From Cellulomonas sp. (lineage in GTDB: Bacteria; Actinomycetota; Actinomycetes; Actinomycetales; Cellulomonadaceae), in NCBI RefSeq assembly GCF_015234515.1, contig NZ_JADGMY010000003.1, positions 1-37,346 of the forward strand: a stretch of 37,346 nucleotides of DNA, in the 5' to 3' direction. The notes below the pieces were generated by a model. That model saw only the letters and a program-made list of their open reading frames with translations. It was not told where the DNA came from and ran no database searches. Of this stretch, positions 26,694 through 34,351 are shown piece by piece. Within the stretch, counting starts at the first letter, position 1, and the number at the start of each line of letters is the position of its first letter. Made by a program: the position numbers and the translations under genes.

Positions 26694-27281
26694 ATGGTCG
26701 AACTGGATGCGGTGCTCGGCACGGTCGGTCCCCGGCTGCGGTCGCTGCGGGAGCACCGGGAGGCGACGCTCGCCGACGTCGCCGCCGTCACCGGCATCTC
26801 GGTCAGCACCCTGTCCCGCCTGGAGTCGGGGCTGCGGCGTCCCACGCTCGAGCTGCTGCTGCCGCTCGCGCGCTTCCACGAGGTGACGCTCGACGAGCTC
26901 GTCGAGGTGCCCGCGGGGGACGACCCGCGCGTCGTGCCGCACCCCACCGTGCGCCACGGCGTGACGTACGTGCCGCTGACCCGGCGCACCGAGGGGCCGC
27001 GCGCCTACCGGCTGGTCTACCCGCCGCGGACGCCCGCCGAGGTCGGCGAGCCGCGCGTGCACGACGGCTACGAGTGGCTCTACGTGCTCAGCGGCACGCT
27101 TCGCCTCGTCCTGGGCGGCCGGTCGCTCGACCTCGTCGCGGGGGAGGCCGCCGAGTTCGACACCCGCGTCCCGCACTGGCTCGGCAACGTGTCCGACGGC
27201 CCGGTCGAGGTGCTGGCCCTCTACGGCCCCCAGGGTGAGCGCATGCACGTCCGCGCGCGCCCCCGTCGTCGTGACGCCTGA
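26694..27281 (+). CDS. XRE-family regulator with cupin sensor domain
   Basis: Protein of 195 residues. The helix-turn-helix (about 10-66) reads LRSLREHREATLADVAAVTG and SVSTLSRLESGLRRPTLELL. A cupin (about 115-188) has HDGYEWLYVLSGTLRLVLG and EAAEFDTRVPHWLGN. Such regulators sense small metabolites or thiol/metal state through the cupin. The ATG at 26694 follows GAGG. It is divergent from the CPYC oxidoreductase, a pair repeated in many actinobacteria, and probably controls it through the inverted repeat at 26672-26686. Confidence 0.93.
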   Translation: MVELDAVLGTVGPRLRSLREHREATLADVAAVTGISVSTLSRLESGLRRPTLELLLPLARFHEVTLDELVEVPAGDDPRVVPHPTVRHGVTYVPLTRRTEGPRAYRLVYPPRTPAEVGEPRVHDGYEWLYVLSGTLRLVLGGRSLDLVAGEAAEFDTRVPHWLGNVSDGPVEVLALYGPQGERMHVRARPRRRDA

Positions 27282-27290
27282 CCGCAGCGG

Positions 27291-28244
27291 TCAGCCGAGC
27301 GTCGCCGCGACCACCAGCAGCACCGGGACGCACAGCACGGTCGTGACCAGGCCGGCGTCCCGCGCGAGCGCCTCGCCGTGGCGGTACTGCATCGCGTAGA
27401 CCAGGACGTTCTGCGCCGTCGGCAGGGCGGCCATCGCGACGACCGCGAGCAGCGCGGGCGCGGGCAGCCCCAGGGCCGTCCCCACACCCCACGTCAGCAC
27501 GGGCTGGACGACCGACCGCAGCCCGACGGCCAGCGCGAGGTCCCGCCGCGGCGCGGCGCCGCCGGGTGTGCGCGGGACGGCGAGCGACATGCCGAACGTC
27601 AGCAGTGCGAGCGGTGCCGCGGACGCGCCGACCAGCGCGAACGGCTCGAACACCACCTCGGGGAGTGACCAGGGCAGCGCCGCGAGCACCAGGCCGGTGA
27701 GCGTCGCGACGATGATCGGGTTGGTGAGCGTGCGACGCGCGACCGCCTCGACGCGCAGGGCGAGCGGCGCCCGGGCCCGGGGGAGGGAGGGGTCGTCCGC
27801 GCCGGCGGGCCGGTCGAGGACCGCGAACGCGACGGGCGCCAGCACGAGCAGCTGGAACAGCAGGGTCGGGACGACGGCGACGGGGTCGTCGAGCAGGTAC
27901 ACCGCCAGCGGCAGGCCGATGTTGCCGGCGTTGACGTACGACGAGCTGAGCGTGCCGATCGTGACGTCGGCCGCGGGGCGTCGCCACGCGACCCGCAGGA
28001 CCACGACCGCCAGTGCCGCGACCAGTGCCGTGCTCAGCCACGTGACCAGCGCCGTGCGCGACACCAGCACGTGCAGGTCGGCGTGCGCGACCGTGGAGAG
28101 CAGCAGCGCGGGAGCCGCGACCGCGAACACGACGCGGGCGAGCACCGGTGCCGCGCGCTCGCCCAGCACGCGGTGGCGTCCCAGCACCCAGCCGAGGGCG
28201 ACGACGGCGCCCATGGTGCCCAGCGCGACGAGGACGGCGGACAT
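27291..28244 (-). CDS. AEC-family permease (auxin efflux carrier-like)
   Basis: Protein of 317 residues with ten predicted membrane helices in two five-helix repeats. The first crossover motif is SSYVNAGNIGLPLAVYLL and the second is MAALPTAQNVLVYAMQY, as in bacterial AEC transporters related to malate permeases. The substrate is probably an organic acid anion but is not predictable. The ATG at 28244 begins just before the first helix; its ribosome site is weak and the frame upstream to 28397 crosses the ArsR-type operators, so it is not coding. It ends nine bases after the convergent XRE gene. Confidence 0.88.
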   Translation of the reverse strand: MSAVLVALGTMGAVVALGWVLGRHRVLGERAAPVLARVVFAVAAPALLLSTVAHADLHVLVSRTALVTWLSTALVAALAVVVLRVAWRRPAADVTIGTLSSSYVNAGNIGLPLAVYLLDDPVAVVPTLLFQLLVLAPVAFAVLDRPAGADDPSLPRARAPLALRVEAVARRTLTNPIIVATLTGLVLAALPWSLPEVVFEPFALVGASAAPLALLTFGMSLAVPRTPGGAAPRRDLALAVGLRSVVQPVLTWGVGTALGLPAPALLAVVAMAALPTAQNVLVYAMQYRHGEALARDAGLVTTVLCVPVLLVVAATLG

Positions 28245-28358
28245 CAGCGTGTCCGTGTGGCCGGCGGCGGCGCGGACGTCGAGGCGCTCGCTGTCACGCG
28301 CCGATCCTCGCACGGGCGTCCCGGACTCCAGTGCCGCCTGCGCCACCGAGCATCTCGC

Positions 28359-28376
28359 TGCAACCAAAGGGTTGCA
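28359..28376. promoter_or_regulatory. ArsR operator candidate, upstream copy
   Basis: TGCAACCAAAGGGTTGCA, with seven-base arms and a four-base centre. It is the same 18-base dyad type as the copy at 28405-28422, with centres 46 bases apart. It sits in the gap between the AEC permease gene and the SRPBCC-ArsR operon and could affect both promoters. Confidence 0.7.
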
Positions 28377-28404
28377 CTGCGCCGGGACCGGTGGCACGAT
28401 CTAC

Positions 28405-28422
28405 TGCAACATAACAGTTGCA
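28405..28422. promoter_or_regulatory. ArsR operator candidate, downstream copy
   Basis: TGCAACATAACAGTTGCA, with six-base arms TGCAAC/GTTGCA. It ends just before the ribosome site AAGGAGG of the SRPBCC gene, so a bound repressor would cover the transcription start. Confidence 0.75.
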
Positions 28423-28435
28423 CAAGGAGGCTGCC

Positions 28436-28906
28436 ATGACCGAGCACCAGACCACCGCCCTCGTCGACGACGCCACATCGACCGTGACCCGCACGGTCCG
28501 CGTCGACGCCCCGCCCGCCCGCGTCTTCGAGGTCCTCACGCGCGAGGACCTCGTCGCGCAGTGGTTCGGCCAGCGAGCCTCGCTGCCGGACCTGCGCGTC
28601 GGGGCCACCGGCACCCTCGGGTGGGACGGTCAGGACGACGTGCCCGTGCGGATCGAGGCGTGCGACCCGCCCCGCCGCTTCGCGTTCTCGTGGCCCGGCT
28701 GCGGCGGGGACCTGACGGACGACACCGCCCTGACCGCGACCTTCACGCTCGAGGCCGACGGCACCGGGACGCTGCTCACGGTCGTCGAGACCGGGTTCGA
28801 CAAGCTCGGCGACGAGCGGCTGCGCCAGCTCGCGGACCACCGCGACGGCTGGACGTCCGAGCTCGACGAGCTCGTGCGGCTGGTGCGCGACGAGGTCGCG
28901 GCGTGA
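28436..28906 (+). CDS. SRPBCC-domain protein (AHSA1-like)
   Basis: Protein of 156 residues with the START-like fold used for hydrophobic ligand binding: VTRTVRVDAPPARVFEVLT, then FGQRASLPDLRVGATGTL, PPRRFAFSW and the C-terminal helix RLRQLADHRDGWTSELDEL. This AHSA1 branch is very commonly paired with ArsR regulators in actinobacteria. The ATG at 28436 has a perfect AAGGAGG seven bases upstream. Its stop overlaps the ArsR GTG start as GTGA. The ligand is unknown. Confidence 0.9.
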   Translation: MTEHQTTALVDDATSTVTRTVRVDAPPARVFEVLTREDLVAQWFGQRASLPDLRVGATGTLGWDGQDDVPVRIEACDPPRRFAFSWPGCGGDLTDDTALTATFTLEADGTGTLLTVVETGFDKLGDERLRQLADHRDGWTSELDELVRLVRDEVAA

Positions 28907-29238
28907 CGTCCGCGACCGGCACGACCGACGTGGTCGCGGTGTGCGCCGCCCTCGGTGACGAGACGCGGTGGCAGGTGCTCAGCGAGGTCGGTCGCGGGGA
29001 GGCGTCGGCGTCGGCGCTGGCCGAGCGGCTGCCGGTGACGCGGCAGGCGATCGCCAAGCACCTCGCCGTGCTGGCCGAGGTGGGTCTCGTCGAGCCCGTG
29101 CGCGCCGGACGTGAGGTGCGCTACCGCGCCGTCGGTGCGCGCCTCGGCCTGCTCGCGCGGACGCTCGAGGCCGTCGGCGCGCGCTGGGACGAGCGCCTGG
29201 CCGCGATCGCACGTCTCGCGGAGTCCCCGGCGCCCTGA
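28903..29238 (+). CDS. ArsR-family winged-helix regulator
   Basis: Protein of 111 residues. The winged helix reads VCAALGDETRWQVLSEVGRG, then SASALAERLPVTRQAIAKHL and VRAGREVRYRAVGA. No cysteine metal-binding motif such as ELCVCDL is present, so this is the non-metal SdpR-like subgroup. It is translationally coupled to the SRPBCC gene and probably represses its own operon at the two TGCAAC-N6-GTTGCA dyads. The SRPBCC protein might supply or titrate the ligand. Confidence 0.92.
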   Translation: MTSATGTTDVVAVCAALGDETRWQVLSEVGRGEASASALAERLPVTRQAIAKHLAVLAEVGLVEPVRAGREVRYRAVGARLGLLARTLEAVGARWDERLAAIARLAESPAP

Positions 29239-29264
29239 CCGCGTCACCCGTCACCCGCCACCCA

Positions 29265-29302
29265 CCGCCGAGCGCGGACCGTCCGAGGTCCGCGCTCGGC
29301 GG
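29265..29302 (+). terminator. Terminator of the SRPBCC-ArsR operon
   Basis: Sixteen-base perfect arms CCGCCGAGCGCGGACC and its complement flank loop GTCCGA. It lies 27 bases past the ArsR stop and separates this operon from the thiamine-precursor transport operon. Confidence 0.8.
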
Positions 29303-29375
29303 CGTGCCGGGCACCCGGACCACAGTGCGGACGACCACCCGGGGCCGTGCGACGCGCGCGTAGCGTCACAGGCGT

Positions 29376-29456
29376 CGTGACACGGGGTGCCGCACCAGCG
29401 GCTGAGATCACACCCGTCGAACCTGATCTAGGTCGCACTAGCGAAGGGATGTCGCG
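29376..29456 (+). promoter_or_regulatory. TPP riboswitch (THI element)
   Basis: All conserved aptamer blocks are present in order: ACGGGGTGCC (29380-29391), CTGAGATCACACCCG (29402-29416), GAACCTGATCTAGGTC (29419-29434) and GCGAAGGGATGTC (29441-29453). P1 pairs 29376-29382 with 29450-29456. A -10-like TAGCGT at 29361-29366 would start transcription almost at the aptamer. Binding of thiamine pyrophosphate should switch off the downstream transport operon. The expression platform lies between 29457 and 29608 and includes a GGGGG/CCCCC hairpin (29504-29520). Confidence 0.95.
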
Positions 29457-29457
29457 C

Positions 29458-29523
29458 ATGTCTCCCATGCGTCCACCGCTGCACGCCCACCCGCACCGTC
29501 GCCGGGGGCGTCTCACCCCCTGA
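29458..29523 (+). CDS. Possible leader peptide after the riboswitch
   Basis: A 21-codon frame starts two bases after the aptamer's P1 stem and ends in TGA. The aptamer's own conserved GAAGGGA (29443-29449) would serve as its ribosome site at eight-base spacing. The peptide is Pro/His/Arg-rich and resembles no known family. It may be an accidental frame or a translated sensor of aptamer folding. Confidence 0.3.
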   Translation: MSPMRPPLHAHPHRRRGRLTP

Positions 29524-29608
29524 CGTCGACGCGTCCACCGCGCGTCGCCCCGCAGGCCCACCGGTCGCCCACGCGTCCGGCGATCGCGCACGCCCTCCTG
29601 GAGACCCC

Positions 29609-30628
29609 ATGACCCGCCGCCGCCTCGCGCTCGCCACCGCCCTGCTCGCCGCCGCGCTCCTGCCCGCCGCCTGTGCCGACGGCGCGGCCACCGCCGCCGA
29701 CCGTCCCGTCGTCCGGTTCGCGCTCGACTGGACGCCCAACACCAACCACACCGGCCTGGAGGTCGCGCTCGCCCAGGGCTGGTTCGACGACGCGGGCCTC
29801 GACGTCCAGGTGCTGCCGTACACCGACGTCCAGCCGGACGCACTGATCGACGCCGGCGCCGCCGAGGCGGGCATCAGCTTCCACGGCGACTCGGTGCTCG
29901 CCCAGGCGGCCGGCGCCGACGTGGTCGCGGTGCTCGCGCCGCTGCAGCACTGGGCCTCGGCCATCGCGGTGCGCGCCGACGACGCGACGATCACGCGCCC
30001 GCGGGACCTCGACGGGCGGGTCTACGCCGGGTTCGGCGGCCCGGCGGAGGTGCCGCTGCTGCAGGCGGTGATCCGCGCCGACGGCGGGCGCGGCGACGTG
30101 ACGGCCGTGACCCTGGGGACCAGCGCCTACGCCGCCCTGTACGCGGGCGAGGCGGACGTCGCGATCCCGTTCGTCGCGTGGGAGGGGCTCGAGGCGCAGC
30201 GGGCCGGCACACCGCTGCGCTACTTCCGGTACACGGACTACGGGTTCCCCGACGCGTACGCGGTGCTGGTCGACGCCCGCCGCTCCTGGGTGGCCGACGA
30301 GCCGGAGGTCGCCGCCGCGTTCGTCGACGCCCTGGGGCGCGGCTACGAGTACGCCGCCGACCACCCCGACGAGGCCGCGGAGCTGCTGGTCGCCGCGCAC
30401 CCCGACGCGTTCGCGGACCCCGGCATGGTCGTCGAGAGCCAGCGCCTGCTGGCGGCGGAGTACATGCGCGCCGCCGACGGCACCGTCGGCGGCATCGAGA
30501 CCGCGCAGCTCGCCGGCTACGGCGACTTCCTGCTCGAGCAGGGGCTGCTGGCCGGACCGGACGGGGAGGTCCTGACGACCCGGCCCGACTGGTCGACCTT
30601 CCACGTCGACCTCGGCGGCGCGCCGTGA
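29609..30628 (+). CDS. thiY: ThiY-like thiamine-precursor binding lipoprotein
   Basis: Protein of 339 residues. The lipobox Cys22 (PAAC) anchors it to the membrane. The family hallmark FALDWTPNTNHTG, which binds the pyrimidine ring, is at about residues 37-49. It belongs to the NMT1/ThiY group, which delivers formylaminopyrimidine or HMP to an ABC importer. GISFHGDS and VLAPLQHWASAI are also typical. A ribosome site GGAGACCCC precedes the ATG. The TPP riboswitch upstream independently supports the thiamine role. The stop overlaps the permease start as GTGA. Confidence 0.92.
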   Translation: MTRRRLALATALLAAALLPAACADGAATAADRPVVRFALDWTPNTNHTGLEVALAQGWFDDAGLDVQVLPYTDVQPDALIDAGAAEAGISFHGDSVLAQAAGADVVAVLAPLQHWASAIAVRADDATITRPRDLDGRVYAGFGGPAEVPLLQAVIRADGGRGDVTAVTLGTSAYAALYAGEADVAIPFVAWEGLEAQRAGTPLRYFRYTDYGFPDAYAVLVDARRSWVADEPEVAAAFVDALGRGYEYAADHPDEAAELLVAAHPDAFADPGMVVESQRLLAAEYMRAADGTVGGIETAQLAGYGDFLLEQGLLAGPDGEVLTTRPDWSTFHVDLGGAP

Positions 30629-31395
30629 CGGACGTGCCAGGGCGGGTGCTCCCCGTGGGTGTGGGCGTCCTCGCGCTGCTGGGCGTCTGGCAGGTGGTCG
30701 TCGCGACGGGCGACGTCGCACCGCGCCTCCTGCCGTCCCCGGCCCGGGTCGCGCAGCAGGCGTGGACGCACCGGGACGCCCTCGCGGGCCACGCGGGCGC
30801 GACGCTCACCGTGGCGCTGGTCGGGTTCGCGGTGTCGGTGGCGGTCGCGGGGGTGCTGGCCGTCACGCTCGACCGGCTGCCTCGCCTGCGGACGGGTGTG
30901 GTGCCGCTGCTCGTGGCGTCGCAGACCGTGCCCGTGCTGGTCGTCGCGCCGCTGCTCGTCCTGTGGTTCGGGTTCGGGCTCGCGCCCAAGGTGCTGGTCG
31001 TGACGCTCGTGACGTTCTTCCCCGTCGCGCTGGGCCTCGTCGAGGGGTTCGCGGCGGCCGGGCCCGGTGCGTCGGCGCTGCTGGCGACGATGGGTGCGAG
31101 CCGGTGGCAGGAGTTCGCGCACGTGCGGCTGCCCGCCGCGATGCCCCGGTTCTTCACGGCACTGCGGATCGGCGTCACGTACGCGGTGGTCGGGGCTGTC
31201 GTCGCGGAGTACGCGGGGGCCGTGCAGGGCCTCGGGACGTACATGACGATGCAGCGCGCCGCGTTCCGCACCGACCTGGTGCTGGCCGCCGTCGGGGCGT
31301 GCGCCGCGCTCACCCTGGCGCTGTACGCGCTGACCTGCGGGATCGAGCGCGTCGTCGTGCCGTGGGCGCGACCGCGGCGGGTGCGTCGTGCCTGA
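30625..31395 (+). CDS. thiX: ABC permease, ThiX type
   Basis: Protein of 256 residues with about six membrane helices in the binding-protein-dependent permease fold. The cytoplasmic EAA-like loop is MGASRWQEFAHVRLPAAMPRF, with a conserved-style Gly, and the region AVVGAVVAEYAGAVQGLG follows. It pairs with the ThiY-like protein and the ATPase. The GTG at 30625 shares four bases with the thiY stop. The longer frame upstream is antisense to codon use of thiY and not real. Confidence 0.9.
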   Translation: MTDVPGRVLPVGVGVLALLGVWQVVVATGDVAPRLLPSPARVAQQAWTHRDALAGHAGATLTVALVGFAVSVAVAGVLAVTLDRLPRLRTGVVPLLVASQTVPVLVVAPLLVLWFGFGLAPKVLVVTLVTFFPVALGLVEGFAAAGPGASALLATMGASRWQEFAHVRLPAAMPRFFTALRIGVTYAVVGAVVAEYAGAVQGLGTYMTMQRAAFRTDLVLAAVGACAALTLALYALTCGIERVVVPWARPRRVRRA

Positions 31396-32230
31396 CGCGC
31401 TGCTGCAGGTCCGCGACGTGCACCTCGCGCTGCCGGCCGCCGACGGGCCGCGGCCGGTGCTCTCCGGCGTCGACCTGGCGGTGCCCCGGGGGTCGTTCAC
31501 GTGCGTCGTCGGGCCGTCCGGGTGCGGCAAGAGCACGCTGCTCGGGGTCGTCGCGGGCCTGCGTCGCCCCGACCGCGGGCAGGTGCTGCTCGACGGCCGC
31601 GACGTCACCGGTGCGCCGGGCCGGGCCGCGTGGATGGCGCAGGACGACCTGCTGCTCGAGTGGCGCACGGTCCTCGACAACGTCGCCCTCGGGCTCGAGG
31701 TGCAGGGCGTGCGCCGCCGCGAGGCGCGCGACCGCGTGCGCGACCTGCTCGTGGAGTTCGGGCTGGCCGACCACGCCGACGCGCGCCCCTCGGAGCTGTC
31801 GGGTGGCCTGCGGCAGCGCGCCGCGCTCGCGCGGACGGTCGCGCAGGGGCGCGACCTGCTGCTGCTCGACGAGCCGTTCGGCGCGCTCGACGCCCTGACG
31901 CGGCTGCACCTGCAGCGCTGGCTCGCGGCGACGTGGGCGGAGCACCGCTGGACCGTCGTCATGGTGACGCACGACGTGCGCGAGGCCGTGACCCTCGCCG
32001 ACCAGGTCGTCCGCCTGTCCGGGCAGCCGGCCCGCGTCGCGGCCCGTCACCCGGTGGGCGACCCGCGCCCGCGGCACCCGGCGGCGCTCGGGCCCGTCGC
32101 CCGGCGTGTGGAGCACGAGGTGCTGACCGGTCTGGGCGTCGGGGTCGTGCCGGACCCGCTGCTCTCCCGGACGGGGTGTCCGGGAGAGCAGCCGGGGGTC
32201 ACAGAGCGGAGTTCTGCATGGACCCCGTGA
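31388..32230 (+). CDS. thiZ: ABC ATPase, ThiZ type
   Basis: Protein of 280 residues. Walker A is GPSGCGKST with Lys48, the Q-loop is AQDDLLLEW, the signature is LSGGLRQR (137-144), Walker B is LLLLDEP with Asp161-Glu162, and the switch His is in VTHDVREAV. The nitrate/taurine-type order fits ThiZ. The start overlaps the permease end by eight bases. The last 25 or so residues are encoded by a terminator-like hairpin and then by bases antisense to the septum gene. The natural family end is around residue 250, so these extra residues look like read-through of the frame into non-conserved sequence. Confidence 0.9.
   Translation: MPDALLQVRDVHLALPAADGPRPVLSGVDLAVPRGSFTCVVGPSGCGKSTLLGVVAGLRRPDRGQVLLDGRDVTGAPGRAAWMAQDDLLLEWRTVLDNVALGLEVQGVRRREARDRVRDLLVEFGLADHADARPSELSGGLRQRAALARTVAQGRDLLLLDEPFGALDALTRLHLQRWLAATWAEHRWTVVMVTHDVREAVTLADQVVRLSGQPARVAARHPVGDPRPRHPAALGPVARRVEHEVLTGLGVGVVPDPLLSRTGCPGEQPGVTERSSAWTP
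32158..32192. terminator. Two-way terminator inside the thiZ 3' end
   Basis: Perfect 15-base arms GCTGCTCTCCCGGAC (32158-32172) and its complement (32178-32192) with loop GGGGT. It lies within the thiZ frame, 36 bases before its stop, and six bases past the stop of the convergent septum gene. Confidence 0.75.
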
Positions 32231-32741
32231 AGCCGCCCTCGGGGTGCGTGACGAGGCACTGGACGACGTCGTCCCCCTGCTCCCAGCTCTCCTCGGTGGG
32301 GGTGAAGGGCACGAAGTCGAGCGTCGACTCCTCGTACGACGTGCCGACGAAGCCCGCGAAGGCGTCGTAGCAGAACGTCTCGGCGACCGACGGCGTCTCG
32401 GTGTCTGCGGCCTCCCGCAGGGCGAGGTCGGCCTGGAACTGCTCCTCGGTCAGGGTGGTCTCGGCGTAGATCTCGGCGTCGTGCGGGTCGGCGCAGGGCA
32501 CGGTCCGCACGGAGTCGAACTCGGTGGCCTCGGAGAGGGCGGCGTAGTCGATGCAGTCGCCGACCTGGAGCGAGAAGGCGTCGGCCTCGGCCGCCTCGGT
32601 GATCTCGCCGCCCGGCTCGTCGCGCTGGGCCTCCTCGGTGCCGCCGAGGGCGGAGTCGAGCGCGGAGCAACCGGTGAGCGCCGCAGCGAGGGCGAGGGCC
32701 AGGACAGGAGCGGTCAGCAGACCGCGGGTTCGTGTGTTCAC
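32199..32741 (-). CDS. Septum-formation-domain lipoprotein
   Basis: Protein of 180 residues. Cys25 in the lipobox LTGC indicates a lipoprotein. The mature part has LQVGDCIDYA, VRTVPCADPHDAEIYAETTL and a repeated Cys pair (FCYDAF, VVQCLV), as in the actinobacterial septum-formation (Septum_form) domain. The family's role in division is named from early genetics and not settled. The GTG at 32741 has no ribosome site upstream, so it may be leaderless. It overlaps the convergent thiZ gene by 32 bases. Confidence 0.85.
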   Translation of the reverse strand: MNTRTRGLLTAPVLALALAAALTGCSALDSALGGTEEAQRDEPGGEITEAAEADAFSLQVGDCIDYAALSEATEFDSVRTVPCADPHDAEIYAETTLTEEQFQADLALREAADTETPSVAETFCYDAFAGFVGTSYEESTLDFVPFTPTEESWEQGDDVVQCLVTHPEGGFTGSMQNSAL

Positions 32742-32842
32742 GCGGAGAAGTGAAGCAGCGTCCCCCGTCCGGGTGACACCGTTTTGCCCACATTTCGGTA
32801 ACGATGCGCCGGGACGTCAGGCGCCCGCCCCGGGGGCCGCCG

Positions 32843-34351
32843 TCACCGGGTGGCAGGGACGGGGGCCAGGCCCCGCACGGCGCTGGTCACCGCGTCCCGG
32901 AACGCCGCCGAGGACGCGACCGGCCCGGGGAACACCTCGTCGATCGCGAACAGCCGCCCGACGGGGTCCGGCGCGGCGACCGCCTCGGCCAGCCGCGCGG
33001 CCATCGGGTCGTCGAGCACCACGCGGCGGCCGGCCACGACCAGGTCACCCGCGACCGCGGCCTGCACGTACGCCACCCACCCGGCGAGCGCGTGCGCCGC
33101 GGCGTGCGGCACGACGCCCGCGGCGAGCCGGTCGGCGACCGTCCCCAGCAGCCGCTGCGGCAGCTTCTGCGACCCGTCCATCGCGACCTGCACGGTCGTG
33201 TGCCCGGTGCGCGGGTTGGCGAACCGGTCCAGCACCTCGTCGCGGTACGCGCGCAGGTCCAGGCCCTCCGGCGCGACGAGCGTCGGTAGCACGTCCTCGT
33301 CGACGAGCGAGCGCGCGAGCGACTCCAGGTCGGGGTCGGCGACGGCCTCGGCGATGGTCGCGTGCCCGCGCAGGGCGCCGTGGTACGCCAGCGCGGAGTG
33401 CGTCGCGTTGAGGATCCGCAGCTTGGCGCGCTCGAACGGTGCGACGTCCTGCGTCAGCGTCGCACCCGCGAGCTCCCACGCGGGACGCGGCCCGGCGAAC
33501 GAGTCCTCGACGACCCACTGGAAGAACGGCTCGCCCGCGACGAGGCCGGCGTCGCGCAGGCCCAGCATGGCGGCCGCCTCCGCGCGGTGCGCGTCGGTGG
33601 TCGCGGGCACGATCCGGTCGACCATGGTCGACGGGAAGCGCACGGACGACGCGACCCACGCGGCCACGTCGTCCGCACCCGGCACCGCTGCCAGCGCCTG
33701 CCCGACCAGGCGCGCGAGCACCGCGCCGTTGTCGCCGAGGTTGTCGCAGGGCACCACGGTCAGCGGCGCACGGGACGTCCGGTACCGCCGGACCAGCCCG
33801 CGCACGAGCATCCCGATCGGCGTGAGCGTCGCGGCCTCGTCGTCGCGGACGAGCTCACTCGCCGCCGACCCCAGGTCGGCCGCCACGTCGTGCGCGGCCG
33901 TGTCGAGCCGGCCGTCGGCCGCGCGGCGGTAGCCCTTCTCCGTCACCGTCAGCGTCACGACGTGGGTCGTGGGCGCCGCGATCGTGGCGAGCACGAGGGG
34001 GGTGTCCCGGCCCGGGTAGGCGACGGCCCGCACGGCACCGACCACGCGCAGCGACGTGGTCCGCGCGCCGGTGGTCAGCACGCCGTACAGGCCGTCCTGC
34101 GGACCGAGCTGGTCGACCACCCGCGGGCTGCGCTGCGTCACGCCGAGCAGGCCCCAGCCCGTCTCGCCCGTCGTCGCCGCCGCGTCCTCGGTGCACACGG
34201 CCTGGTGCGCGCGGTGGAACGCGCCGATGCCGAGGTGCACCTGGCCCACGGTCAGCGCGTCGGGGTCCACGGCCGGGCCCTGCACCCCGTCGGGCAGGCC
34301 GTGCGCGACGCGGTCCGCCCACGTGGTGGCGGACAGGCGGGGCAGGGTCAT
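32843..34351 (-). CDS. uxuB: Fructuronate reductase/mannitol dehydrogenase family (UxuB)
   Basis: Protein of 502 residues. The polyol dehydrogenase signature HLGIGAFHRAHQA (about 40-52) binds NAD. VPCDNLGDNG is followed by SSVRFPSTMVDRIVPATT. The catalytic Lys lies in FERAKLRILNATHSALAYHG. Relatives reduce fructuronate, tagaturonate or mannitol. The neighbouring uxaC and LacI genes point to D-fructuronate to D-mannonate with NADH. The ATG at 34351 shares four bases with the stop of the upstream LacI gene, so the two are translationally coupled. Mannonate dehydratase (uxuA) is not in the window. Confidence 0.88.
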   Translation of the reverse strand: MTLPRLSATTWADRVAHGLPDGVQGPAVDPDALTVGQVHLGIGAFHRAHQAVCTEDAAATTGETGWGLLGVTQRSPRVVDQLGPQDGLYGVLTTGARTTSLRVVGAVRAVAYPGRDTPLVLATIAAPTTHVVTLTVTEKGYRRAADGRLDTAAHDVAADLGSAASELVRDDEAATLTPIGMLVRGLVRRYRTSRAPLTVVPCDNLGDNGAVLARLVGQALAAVPGADDVAAWVASSVRFPSTMVDRIVPATTDAHRAEAAAMLGLRDAGLVAGEPFFQWVVEDSFAGPRPAWELAGATLTQDVAPFERAKLRILNATHSALAYHGALRGHATIAEAVADPDLESLARSLVDEDVLPTLVAPEGLDLRAYRDEVLDRFANPRTGHTTVQVAMDGSQKLPQRLLGTVADRLAAGVVPHAAAHALAGWVAYVQAAVAGDLVVAGRRVVLDDPMAARLAEAVAAPDPVGRLFAIDEVFPGPVASSAAFRDAVTSAVRGLAPVPATR

